Source: Streptomyces ficellus
Lineage (GTDB): Bacteria > Actinomycetota > Actinomycetes > Streptomycetales > Streptomycetaceae
Direction: 5' to 3'
Length of the DNA: 64,000 bases
Assembly (NCBI RefSeq): GCF_009739905.1
Contig: NZ_CP034279.1
Location: forward strand, 2,666,001 to 2,730,000
The translations under genes and the position numbers were made by a program. How positions within the stretch are numbered: the stretch's first letter is position 1; each line of letters starts with the position of its first letter. Of the stretch, positions 31,541 through 39,205 are shown piece by piece. The notes beneath the pieces were generated by a model that was not told the origin of the DNA, did not search any database, and was given only the letters and a program-made list of their open reading frames with translations.

Positions 31541-33127
31541 ATGGACCTCGTCATCAGGGACGTCCGCGTCGTGGACGGCTCCGGCGGCCCGTCGTACCGG
31601 GCCGACGTCGGCCTCGCCGGCGGCCGGATCGCCGCGATCCGCCGGGAGGGCGACCGCTCGCTGACCGGCTCGCACGTGCTGGACGCGCAGGGGCTCGCCC
31701 TCTCCCCCGGCTTCATCGACATGCACGCCCACAGCGACCTCGCGCTGCTCCGGGACCCGGACCACAGCGCCAAGGCCGCGCAGGGCGTCACGCTCGAAGT
31801 GCTGGGCCAGGACGGCCTGTCGTACGCGCCGGCCGACGACCGCACCCTGGACGAGGTCCGCAGGGCCATCACCGGCTGGAACGGAGACGGTTCCGACGTC
31901 GGGTTCGACTGGCGGACCGTCGGTGAGTACCTGGACCGCCTCGACCGGAACTTCGGCGGGCGGGGCATCGCGGTCAACGCCGCGTACCTCGTCCCGCAGG
32001 GCACGGTCCGCGCGTACGTCATGGGCTGGGAGGACCGGCCGCCGACCGCCACCGAACTGACCCGGATGAAGCGGCTCGTGGCCGAGGGCCTGGAGCAGGG
32101 CGCCGTCGGCATGTCGTCCGGCCTCACCTACACACCCGGCATGTACGCGCGGGACGCCGAACTGACCGAGCTGTGCCGGGTCGTGGCGGCTCACGGCGGC
32201 TACTACTGCCCGCACCACCGCAGTTACGGCGCGGGCGCCCTCGCGGCGTACCAGGAGATGGTCGCCCTCACCCGGGAGGCGGGCTGCGCGCTGCACCTGG
32301 CGCACGCCACCATGAACTTCGGTGAGAACGAGGGCAGGGCGCCCGAACTGCTCGCCCTGCTCGACGAGGCGCTGGCCGGCGGGGCCGACATCACGCTCGA
32401 CACCTACCCCTACACCCCCGGCTGCACGACGCTCGTCGCACTGCTGCCCAGCTGGGCGAGCGAGGGCGGCCCGGAAGCGGTCCTGGCCCGCCTGCGGGAC
32501 GACGCGACGGCCGACCGGATCCGCCACCACCTGGAGGTCACCGGCTCGGACGGCTGCCACGGCGTGCCCGTCGACTGGAACACCGTCGAGATCTCGGGCG
32601 TCACCGCCCCCGGCCTGGCCGGCCTCACCGGCCGCCGCCTCGACGGCTGGGCCACCGCCCGCCGCCTCCTCGTCGAGGACCGGCTCGGTACGACGATCCT
32701 CCAGCACGTCGGCCACGAGGAGAACGTCCGGGCCATCATGCGCCACCGCGTCCACACCGGCGGCTCCGACGGCATCCTCCAGGGCACCAAGCCCCACCCG
32801 CGCGCCTACGGCACCTTCCCGCACTACCTGGGGCACTACGCGCGCGACCTGGGCGTCCTGTCCCTGGAGGAGACGGTCGCGCACCTCACCTCCCGCCCCG
32901 CCGCCCGCCTCCGCCTCCCCGACCGGGGCCTGGTCCGCGAGGGCCACCGCGCCGACCTGGTCCTCTTCGACCCGGCCACCGTCGCCGCGGGCGCCACCTT
33001 CGAAGCCCCCCGCACCCTCCCGTCCGGCATCCCGCACGTCCTGATCGACGGCCGCTTCGTCATCCGGGACGGCCGCCGCACGGACACCCTCGCGGGCCGC
33101 GCGATCCGGCGTACGCCCGTCTCCTGA
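31541..33127 (+). CDS. N-acyl-D-amino-acid deacylase family amidohydrolase
   Basis: A 528-residue metal-dependent amidohydrolase of the D-aminoacylase group, expected to release free D-amino acids from N-acyl forms. The metal motif GFIDMHAHSD (His62, His64) and downstream His residues (LHLAHATM, ILQHVGHEEN) are present. In characterised D-aminoacylases a Cys in NCGFS-type context bridges the metal; here the same place reads GQDGLSYAP, so an Asp replaces it and substrate or metal use may differ. AGGAG precedes the ATG by 8 nt. It probably feeds the adjacent D-amino-acid deaminase. Confidence 0.88.
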   Translation: MDLVIRDVRVVDGSGGPSYRADVGLAGGRIAAIRREGDRSLTGSHVLDAQGLALSPGFIDMHAHSDLALLRDPDHSAKAAQGVTLEVLGQDGLSYAPADDRTLDEVRRAITGWNGDGSDVGFDWRTVGEYLDRLDRNFGGRGIAVNAAYLVPQGTVRAYVMGWEDRPPTATELTRMKRLVAEGLEQGAVGMSSGLTYTPGMYARDAELTELCRVVAAHGGYYCPHHRSYGAGALAAYQEMVALTREAGCALHLAHATMNFGENEGRAPELLALLDEALAGGADITLDTYPYTPGCTTLVALLPSWASEGGPEAVLARLRDDATADRIRHHLEVTGSDGCHGVPVDWNTVEISGVTAPGLAGLTGRRLDGWATARRLLVEDRLGTTILQHVGHEENVRAIMRHRVHTGGSDGILQGTKPHPRAYGTFPHYLGHYARDLGVLSLEETVAHLTSRPAARLRLPDRGLVREGHRADLVLFDPATVAAGATFEAPRTLPSGIPHVLIDGRFVIRDGRRTDTLAGRAIRRTPVS

Positions 33128-33153
33128 CCGGCGTACGCCCGCCTCCCACGGTT

Positions 33154-33178
33154 CCACCTCCTCTCGTAGGTGGCTTTT
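33154..33178 (+). terminator. Hairpin with T-rich tail
   Basis: CCACCT (33154-33159) pairs with AGGTGG (33168-33173), followed by CTTTT. It lies 27 bp after the deacylase stop, a weak but classical-looking intrinsic terminator. Confidence 0.5.
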
Positions 33179-33375
33179 GCGACGGCTTCGACGCAGGCAG
33201 GTCCGTACCCAGGCGGTCACGCACCGCGATCAACACCGGCCCCTCACGGCTTCTGCGGTCGTGAAACCCACCCCGGCCGGTGAGCCGGTCACGCAGCGCA
33301 CAAGCGGATCATCGCCGTCAGCAGCCACGCCCTCACCCCGCCCGCCCGTTTCGGCCAGGGCCACCGATTTCTCCG

Positions 33376-33405
33376 TTGCCCGTCAACTCGCGCGCTGCCT
33401 ACGGT
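33376..33405 (+). promoter_or_regulatory. Promoter of small secreted protein gene
   Basis: -35-like TTGCCC (33376-33381), 18-bp spacer, -10-like TACGGT (33400-33405). The predicted start falls near 33412, about 12 bp before the SOS-box-like inverted repeat. Confidence 0.5.
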
Positions 33406-33423
33406 GATCCCGCACGTCAGGTT

Positions 33424-33439
33424 TAGAACAAACGTTCTA
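33424..33439. promoter_or_regulatory. LexA/SOS-box-like inverted repeat
   Basis: TAGAAC-AAAC-GTTCTA. The core GAACAAACGTTC fits the Gram-positive LexA consensus GAACRNRYGTTY, though the flanks are A/T instead of C/G. It lies just downstream of the predicted transcription start and abuts the ribosome-binding site. Confidence 0.45.
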
Positions 33440-33453
33440 GGAGGGGAAACGTC

Positions 33454-33768
33454 GTGAAGAAGAACCTGCGCCGTATCGGCGCTCTCGGCACCGCCGCGGC
33501 CGCGCTTTCCGGCCTTGTTCTCGTCGGGGGAACCGCTTCGACCGCGCACGCCGACATGCGCTGCGACTGGGGCACGATCACCATCAACGGCAACCGGGGA
33601 GCCGAGGCGCCCAGTCGCGCTTCCGGCCACACCCACCGCACCGGCAACCACTACGTGGGCGGATACGCCAACACCGGCGGCAACCTCGTGGTCGACTGGT
33701 ACGCGGACAACAACGGCGGCGACGACGGGGACACCCGGGACAGCTACTACGGCACCAAGATCTGCTGA
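33454..33768 (+). CDS. Small secreted protein
   Basis: A 104-residue exported protein. The signal peptide covers residues 1-33 (basic start, hydrophobic core, ending STAHAD). The mature part of about 70 residues is Gly/Asn/Asp-rich with a Cys near each end (MRCDWG and KIC at the terminus) that could close a disulfide. GTG at 33454 has GAGGGGAAAC upstream. No family is recognised. An SOS-box-like inverted repeat sits between promoter and start. A perfect 14-bp hairpin follows, so it is monocistronic. Confidence 0.8.
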   Translation: MKKNLRRIGALGTAAAALSGLVLVGGTASTAHADMRCDWGTITINGNRGAEAPSRASGHTHRTGNHYVGGYANTGGNLVVDWYADNNGGDDGDTRDSYYGTKIC

Positions 33769-33788
33769 GCACCATCCCGTTGACCACC

Positions 33789-33820
33789 GCCCGGGTGAGG
33801 CCACTCGGCCTCACCCGGGC
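33789..33820. terminator. Terminator, 14-bp perfect stem
   Basis: 33789-33802 pairs with 33807-33820 around the 4-nt loop ACTC, 21 bp after the small secreted protein gene. It isolates that gene from the following ABC operon. Confidence 0.85.
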
Positions 33821-33852
33821 AGCACCCCGTCGATGCGTGAAGCGAGGAAGTC

Positions 33853-34389
33853 ATGAGCCGTGCACCTCTCCTCCGGCTGGCAGCCGCTCTCGCCGCGGCG
33901 GCGGCGGTCGTCGTCGGCTGCGCGACCACCGAGCAGCACGGTCACGACGACGCGGCGCAGGGCCCCCCGCCGAAAAACCCGTTCGAGGCGATGAAGCATC
34001 TGCCGCGGGGAACGCCCGTGCCGTACGCGCAACTCGGGCCCGGGACGTGCTCCAACCACTACGGAGAGGTGAGTGCCGATCAGGAGGTCGGCACCGTCGA
34101 CTGCGCCGATCCGCACGCGTTCGAGATCATCTCCACCACCGTCCTCCCGGACGCCGCGACGGCGACCTACCCCGGCGACCGCGCGCTCGCCGACAAGCTG
34201 CGCATCGCCTGCCGGCCGGTGCTCGATCCGATCACCGCCGGTGCCCAGGGCTCCCGTGTACGGCTCCACTTCATGGCGTACGACGAGCGGTCGTGGAACG
34301 CCGGCAACCGCCGGGGCTACTGCGCCATCACGTACACCGAGCCCACCACGGGCAGGGTCGGTGCGACGGCGACTCCGGCGGCGTCATGA
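33853..34389 (+). CDS. Septum-formation-domain lipoprotein
   Basis: A 178-residue lipoprotein: signal sequence with lipobox VVGC (Cys about residue 23), His/Asp-rich linker and a C-terminal domain resembling the actinobacterial septum-formation family (GTCSNHYGEV, VDCADPHAFEIIST, YPGDRAL, IACRPVL, YCAITYTEP), with four probable disulfide cysteines. The stop overlaps the ATG of the ABC ATPase (ATGA), so the lipoprotein is made with the transporter and may be its extracytoplasmic partner. The septum name is inherited from the family and does not prove a role in division. Confidence 0.78.
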   Translation: MSRAPLLRLAAALAAAAAVVVGCATTEQHGHDDAAQGPPPKNPFEAMKHLPRGTPVPYAQLGPGTCSNHYGEVSADQEVGTVDCADPHAFEIISTTVLPDAATATYPGDRALADKLRIACRPVLDPITAGAQGSRVRLHFMAYDERSWNAGNRRGYCAITYTEPTTGRVGATATPAAS

Positions 34390-35390
34390 CGGACGGGTCC
34401 ACGGCGGTGGAGGAGGGACCCGCCTGCGAGCTCGTCCGCTTCGACAGCGTCGTCAAGCGCTTCCGCACCTCCCTCGGCCGTCGGCAGACCGCGCTGGACG
34501 GCTTCTCCATGACCGTCCCGCGCGGCTCCGTCGTCGGTCTGCTGGGACCCAACGGCTCGGGCAAGACCACGGCGCTCAAGGCGCTCCTCGGGCTTGTACG
34601 AACCGACGCGGGCACCATCCAGGCCTTCGGACACCAGCTGCCGGCCGGCCAGAAGTTCGTCGCCCCCCGGATCGGCGCTCTCATCGAGGGGCCCGCCTTC
34701 ACCGCGTCCCTGTCCGGGGAACACAACCTGCGGCTGTTCGGCGAGTTGCACGGCGTCGGTGCCGGGGCCGTGGCCGAAGTGCTGGAGCTGGTCGGCCTGA
34801 CCCATGCCGCACGACGGCCCTTCTCCGGCTATTCGCTGGGGATGAAACAGCGCCTCGGCGTCGCCGGCGCCCTGCTCGCCGCGCCCGAACTCCTCGTGCT
34901 CGACGAACCGATGAACGGCCTGGATCCCGAGGCGGTGCGGGACATGCGAGAACTCTTCACCCGTCTGCGCGACGAGCGGGGGATGACGGTCGTGGTGTCC
35001 TCACACATCCTCGCCGAGGTGGAGATGGTCTGCGACAGGGTCACGATCGTCCGCCATGGAAAGGTGATCTGCGACGCGCCCGTGAGCGAACTGCTGGACC
35101 GCGGCGCCGTCCGCACCGTCGTCCGCATCCAGGACGTCTCCGCCGCCAGGTCCGTCCTGGAGAGCGCCGGCCTCACCGTGACCGTCGCCGCAGGCCCGCA
35201 CGGCTCCGAGCTGCACGTCGACGGCGCCCCGGGCCGGGACGCGGGGCTCGTCAAGCTGCTGGCCGAACACCGGCTGTACCCGGAGGAACTGCGGGTACGA
35301 CAGGCGTCGCTGGAGGACGTCTACATCACCGCCATCCGCAAGGCCGATGCGGCACAGCCCGCCACCGGGAGCGCCGCCGATGGCGACTGA
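34386..35390 (+). CDS. ABC transporter ATP-binding protein
   Basis: A 334-residue cytoplasmic ATPase. Walker A is GPNGSGKTT (about residues 54-62), the signature is SGYSLGMKQRLGVA, Walker B is LLVLDEPMNGLDP, and the H-loop His is in VVSSHIL. A C-terminal domain of about 95 residues follows, as in drug and bacitracin-type exporters. It is translationally coupled to the lipoprotein before it, and its last 11 bp overlap the first permease gene. Likely an exporter; cargo unknown. Confidence 0.93.
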   Translation: MTDGSTAVEEGPACELVRFDSVVKRFRTSLGRRQTALDGFSMTVPRGSVVGLLGPNGSGKTTALKALLGLVRTDAGTIQAFGHQLPAGQKFVAPRIGALIEGPAFTASLSGEHNLRLFGELHGVGAGAVAEVLELVGLTHAARRPFSGYSLGMKQRLGVAGALLAAPELLVLDEPMNGLDPEAVRDMRELFTRLRDERGMTVVVSSHILAEVEMVCDRVTIVRHGKVICDAPVSELLDRGAVRTVVRIQDVSAARSVLESAGLTVTVAAGPHGSELHVDGAPGRDAGLVKLLAEHRLYPEELRVRQASLEDVYITAIRKADAAQPATGSAADGD

Positions 35391-36348
35391 CTCACCGCCG
35401 CGCCCTGTGACCGTTGCCCGGCCGCTGCCCTGGCGCCGCCTCGCCCGGGCCGAGCTGCACCGGCTCCTCGCGCCGCGCGCCGCGCGCCTCACGGCCGTCC
35501 TGCTCCCGGTCGCCGTCGTGGCCTTCGGCCTGTCCAAACTGCTGCTGCACGACGCCGACGCCTCCAACGCGTGGCACCGGGCCGAGGAACGCTACCGGCA
35601 GTTCCAGGCCGACGTGGTCGAGTTCGGGCTCCCCACCAGCGCCGGGATCGGCCCCCGGCAGTTCTTCGACGACCCGCGGTACGTGATGGAGACGCTCGCC
35701 TTCGGCGACCTGCGCACGCTCATCACGGCCCTGGCCGCCGGTGCCGTCCTCCTCGGCATCTTCAGCGGCGGCACGGACTGGTCCTCCCGTGTGATGCTCA
35801 CGCTGTCCGCGGCCGAGCCCCGCCGGGCCCGCCTGTTCACCACCCGCGCTCTGCTCGTCACCGGACTATCCGCCGCCGTCACCGCCGCGGCAGGCGCCCT
35901 GCTCGTCCCGCTCCTCCTGGTGGCGGCGGCCTTCCGAGGGGTGCCGCAAGGGCTGGACGGAGCCTTCTGGGCCGCGCTGACCAGTCAGCTGCTGCGCGGT
36001 GTCGTCCTCGTCGGCCTCCTCTGCCTGCTGGGCCACGCCCTGGCGACCCTCACCCGGCGGACGTCGATCGCGCTCGCCCTGGCCTTCCTCTACCTGGCGA
36101 GCGCGGGCCGCGTCTTCGCCGACCGCGGGCCGCGGCTGAGCGAGTACGACATGAGCGGCCTCGTCTTCGCCGTACTGAACGAGAAACCGGTGATCCCCAT
36201 GGAGCGGTCCGACTGCTTCGCCGGGCCCGGCTGCGAAGCGGCGCACGTGGACCTGACGGCCGCGGACGGCTTCGTCGGCGTACTCCTGTACCTCGTTCCG
36301 GTCCTCGCGCTCGCCCTGTGGCGTTCCCTCAGAACGGACCTCGGCTGA
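35380..36348 (+). CDS. ABC transporter permease (paralogue 1)
   Basis: A 322-residue permease with six hydrophobic segments. A large first extracytoplasmic loop (about residues 45-105) contains PRQFFDDPRYVM. The segment FSGGTDWSSRVMLTLSAAEPRR is nearly identical in the next gene, showing recent duplication. The last loop carries ERSDCFAGPGC, a Cys-x5-Cys pair kept in the paralogue. ATG 35380 lies inside the ATPase gene. The twin permeases probably form a heterodimeric channel. Confidence 0.85.
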   Translation: MATDSPPRPVTVARPLPWRRLARAELHRLLAPRAARLTAVLLPVAVVAFGLSKLLLHDADASNAWHRAEERYRQFQADVVEFGLPTSAGIGPRQFFDDPRYVMETLAFGDLRTLITALAAGAVLLGIFSGGTDWSSRVMLTLSAAEPRRARLFTTRALLVTGLSAAVTAAAGALLVPLLLVAAAFRGVPQGLDGAFWAALTSQLLRGVVLVGLLCLLGHALATLTRRTSIALALAFLYLASAGRVFADRGPRLSEYDMSGLVFAVLNEKPVIPMERSDCFAGPGCEAAHVDLTAADGFVGVLLYLVPVLALALWRSLRTDLG

Positions 36349-37322
36349 TGACGACCGTACTCCCACCGGCCACCGACAACCCGCCCAGCGCCCGGCCGCT
36401 CCCGCTCTCCCGGCTGGTCAGGGCCGAGATCCGGCACTTGTTGACCCCGCGTCCCGTGCGCTGGTTCCTCTACGCGCTGGCGCCGCTGCTCCTGCTCTAC
36501 TGCGCCGCGGCCTTCACCAGCCACCACACGGACATGTCCGCGGCCTGGAGCGCGGCCGAGGAGGCACACCGCAGATACGCGGCGGACGGTGTACGCCGGC
36601 CCGCCGGCACCTGGGAGAAGCTCTCACCGGACTACTTCTTCGACGACCCCCGCTACCAGATGGTGAAGGCGTCCTTCGTGGATCTGCGCGCGATCGGCTC
36701 GGGGCTCGCCGTAGCTGCCCTCGTTCTGGGGGTTTTCAGCGGCGGACGGGACTGGTCCTCGCGCGTCATGCTGACCCTGGCCGCCGCCGAACCCCGCCGG
36801 TTCCGCCTGTTCGCCGTGCGCGGGCTGCTCGTGACGGCCGTTTCCGCGGTGCTGTCCCTCCTGGCCGCGACACTTCTCGTACCGCTGCTGGTCGTCGTCG
36901 CCCACGTCAGGGGGACCCTGGCCGGGGCCGACACGCACTACTGGACCGTCCTCGCCGCGATCGCCCTGCGCGGCGCGCTCCTCATCGGGCTGGTGGCCGC
37001 CATCGGCTACGGCCTCGGCATGCTCACGCGCAGCCTGACGACGGCGCTCGGCATCGCCCTCGCCTACCTCGTCGTGGCCGAACGGCTGGTCCAGGACTAC
37101 GCAACCGCGCTGACCGAGCTCCACCTCTCGGCCATCGTCTTCGCCGTCTTCAACGAACGGCTGCTCATGGCGGTCGAGCGGACCGACTGCGTCGGCGACA
37201 TCGCCTGTGCGGCGATGCGTGAGGGGACGACGGCCACCCAGGCCTTCGCGGGTCTCACCCTCTATCTGCTGCCGGTGCTGGCGGCTGCGGCCTGGCGTTT
37301 CGTGCGCCGGGACATCACCTGA
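36348..37322 (+). CDS. ABC transporter permease (paralogue 2)
   Basis: A 324-residue permease paralogous to the preceding one: same six-helix plan, PDYFFDDPRYQM in the first large loop, FSGGRDWSSRVMLTLAAAEPRR in the core and ERTDCVGDIAC in the last loop. Its ATG shares one base with the previous stop (TGATG), so both are made in equal amount. The 3' end overlaps the mannosyltransferase gene on the opposite strand by 8 bp, leaving no room for a separate terminator. Confidence 0.85.
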   Translation: MTTVLPPATDNPPSARPLPLSRLVRAEIRHLLTPRPVRWFLYALAPLLLLYCAAAFTSHHTDMSAAWSAAEEAHRRYAADGVRRPAGTWEKLSPDYFFDDPRYQMVKASFVDLRAIGSGLAVAALVLGVFSGGRDWSSRVMLTLAAAEPRRFRLFAVRGLLVTAVSAVLSLLAATLLVPLLVVVAHVRGTLAGADTHYWTVLAAIALRGALLIGLVAAIGYGLGMLTRSLTTALGIALAYLVVAERLVQDYATALTELHLSAIVFAVFNERLLMAVERTDCVGDIACAAMREGTTATQAFAGLTLYLLPVLAAAAWRFVRRDIT

Positions 37323-38805
37323 GCCGACCGGACTCCGGTGCCGCCGTCCACTCGGCCGTCCGCGGGCCGGGCACCCGGCCCGGTTCCCCGGCGGCGGACG
37401 CCTCCCGGCGCAGCAGCAGCACGCCGGCGACGCACACGACGGCCGCCAGGGCGAAGCCGTACGCCGGGGTGCTGCCCGAGGGCGCCGTCTCGTAGACCAG
37501 GGCCGCGGACAGCACCGCCAGCACCCGTACCGCCCTGCCGTCCCGGGCGCCCGTGGCGGCGGCGACCGTGACCACGCCCCACAGCAGGTACCAGGGCTGG
37601 ACCATCGGCGAGAGGGCCACCAGGGCGGCGAGGGCAAGGCCCAGCGCGTGCACCGGGTCGAGACGGCCGTGCGCGCAGCGCCAGGCCAGGTGGGCGATCA
37701 GCGCGAGGGCCGCGGCCAGGCCCAGGCGCTGCACGGCGGCCTTGACCGGGTCCGGGTCGGTGGACAGCACCAGGTGCGCCAGCTCACCGAGGGCGAGCCC
37801 CAGGTCGCTCGTGACCGACAAGGCGGTGTGGATCGATCCGGCGACGCTCTGGGTACGCAGCCAGCCGAAACCCGTCCCCGCGAGCAGCGTGGCGCCCACG
37901 GCCACCGCTCCCGCGACCACCCCCGGCCCCAGCAGGCCCTTCACCACCCGGTGCGCGAGCGGCCGGCCGGACGCCGCGCGCCCGGCGATCACGCCGATGA
38001 ACAGCAGCGCCACGGCCGCCGGGGACTTCACCATCATCGCGAGCCCGACGAGCACGCTGCCGAGGACCCAGTCGCCGCGCCCACCGCGCCGGGCGAGCAC
38101 CACGCCCGCCAGCATCAGGGCGATCATCAGCCCGTCGTTGTGCATCCCGCCCACGACGTGCAGCAGCAGGAGCGGGTTGAGCGCGCCGAGCCACAGGGCG
38201 CCGCCCTCCCCGCCGGGCGAGGACCGCCCGAGCCGCCGCAGCGCCCACACGGTCAGCGCCAGCGCCGCCACGGCGATCAGCCGCATACCGAGCACCGCCG
38301 GCACGATCGTCCCGCCCGTCACCCAGGTCACCGCCCGCGCCAGGATCAGGAAGACCGGCCCGTACGGAGCCGGCGTGTCCGTCCAGTTCCCGCCGACGCT
38401 CGCCGCGGCGTCCCCGCCGAGGCCCGCCGGATCCAGTACGGAGGGCCCGGCGCCGTACACGTCGTGGCCCTCCAGGACCATCGCGCCCTGGGCGACGTAG
38501 CTGTAGACGTCGGCGCTGTACAGGGGCGGCGCGAGGAGCATCGGCGCGGTCCACCAGCCGAGCGTCGCCAGGGTGTGGCGTACGGACGCCCCGGCCCTGC
38601 CGTAGCCCCACCATGCGGCGACGAGGAGCGTCAGGCCGAGGTACGCGACGACGCCGGCCGCCACGGTGGCCCCCGGCCCATGCGGCACCCAGATCCCCCA
38701 CGGATCGCGGGCCGGCAGCGTCCCCGCCACCCAGCCGCCCGCGGCCACCCCGACCGCCCCGGCCACCCCCACCCACCGACACCCGGCGGCACTCATTGCC
38801 CACAT
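37315..38805 (-). CDS. MptB-like polyprenol-phosphate mannosyltransferase
   Basis: A 496-residue membrane glycosyltransferase of the GT-C type resembling actinobacterial alpha-1,6-mannosyltransferases (MptB-like), which extend lipid-linked mannans using polyprenyl-phosphate mannose outside the membrane. About thirteen hydrophobic segments are visible; the first large loop has SADVYSYVAQGAMVLEGHDVY and TDTPAPYGPVFL, both family hallmarks, and WLGALNPLLLLHVVGGMHNDGLMI spans the middle. The ATG at 38805 follows a TAGGTT -10 box by 8 nt (leaderless). The donor is inferred from family; the acceptor is unknown. Confidence 0.85.
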   Translation of the reverse strand: MWAMSAAGCRWVGVAGAVGVAAGGWVAGTLPARDPWGIWVPHGPGATVAAGVVAYLGLTLLVAAWWGYGRAGASVRHTLATLGWWTAPMLLAPPLYSADVYSYVAQGAMVLEGHDVYGAGPSVLDPAGLGGDAAASVGGNWTDTPAPYGPVFLILARAVTWVTGGTIVPAVLGMRLIAVAALALTVWALRRLGRSSPGGEGGALWLGALNPLLLLHVVGGMHNDGLMIALMLAGVVLARRGGRGDWVLGSVLVGLAMMVKSPAAVALLFIGVIAGRAASGRPLAHRVVKGLLGPGVVAGAVAVGATLLAGTGFGWLRTQSVAGSIHTALSVTSDLGLALGELAHLVLSTDPDPVKAAVQRLGLAAALALIAHLAWRCAHGRLDPVHALGLALAALVALSPMVQPWYLLWGVVTVAAATGARDGRAVRVLAVLSAALVYETAPSGSTPAYGFALAAVVCVAGVLLLRREASAAGEPGRVPGPRTAEWTAAPESGRLR

Positions 38806-38813
38806 GACCCGCC

Positions 38814-38819
38814 AACCTA
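38814..38819 (-). promoter_or_regulatory. -10 box (TAGGTT), leaderless start
   Basis: TAGGTT on the minus strand ends 8 nt before the MptB-like ATG at 38805. The transcript would start on or next to the start codon. Confidence 0.5.
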
Positions 38820-38885
38820 TCGGGCGCGCCCGTGGGACCGGGGCGGTGCCCGTTCCCGGTTCGCTCCCGTGCGGCTCGGTGGGCT

Positions 38886-39180
38886 GCCGGTGGGTGGGGG
38901 CCGCGGCCCCTCCGGGCTCACCTCCTCGGCGCCGGCGGCCTTGGGTCTCGACAGTTCGAACCCATCTATCGCCGCCAGCGCCTGCGGGGGCGACCCTGCA
39001 CGGCCGCGGCCCGGGCCGTACGCCGGCTGCGGGCCGCACTGTGTTCGCGTACGGCGAGAAGGGGCCGTGCAGGGTCGCCCCCGCAGCCGATCGGCGGCTC
39101 GATACGGCCACAGGAGTAGGTGGGCGCCCCGCCGACGGCGAGGAGGTGAGCCCGGAGGGGCCCCGACCGTACCCACCGGC
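38886..39180. repeat. Long nested inverted repeat (about 295 bp)
   Basis: Four nested perfect arm pairs share one centre: 38886-38895 with 39171-39180 (10 bp), 38905-38928 with 39139-39162 (24 bp), 38983-39005 with 39063-39085 (23 bp), and 39015-39023 with 39047-39055 (9 bp). Imperfectly matched sequence lies between. The whole can fold into one long hairpin or cruciform. It sits between two minus-strand genes, and no open frame here has a plausible start. A Streptomyces-type dispersed palindromic element or a structured RNA is possible. Confidence 0.85.
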
Positions 39181-39205
39181 CGCGACCGAAGCGGGGCGCG
39201 CCGCG

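Larger units (their letters stand above)
33128..33453. other. Intergenic region before small secreted protein
   Basis: This 326-bp gap holds the hairpin at 33154-33178, a promoter at 33376-33405 and an inverted repeat at 33424-33439. The 200 bp between them show no credible reading frame or structured repeat. Confidence 0.5.

Noticed and set aside
38946..38964. tRNA T-arm-like sequence around GTTCGAACCC
   Set aside because: No acceptor, D or anticodon arms can be built around it, and it lies inside the large inverted repeat. It is taken as chance.
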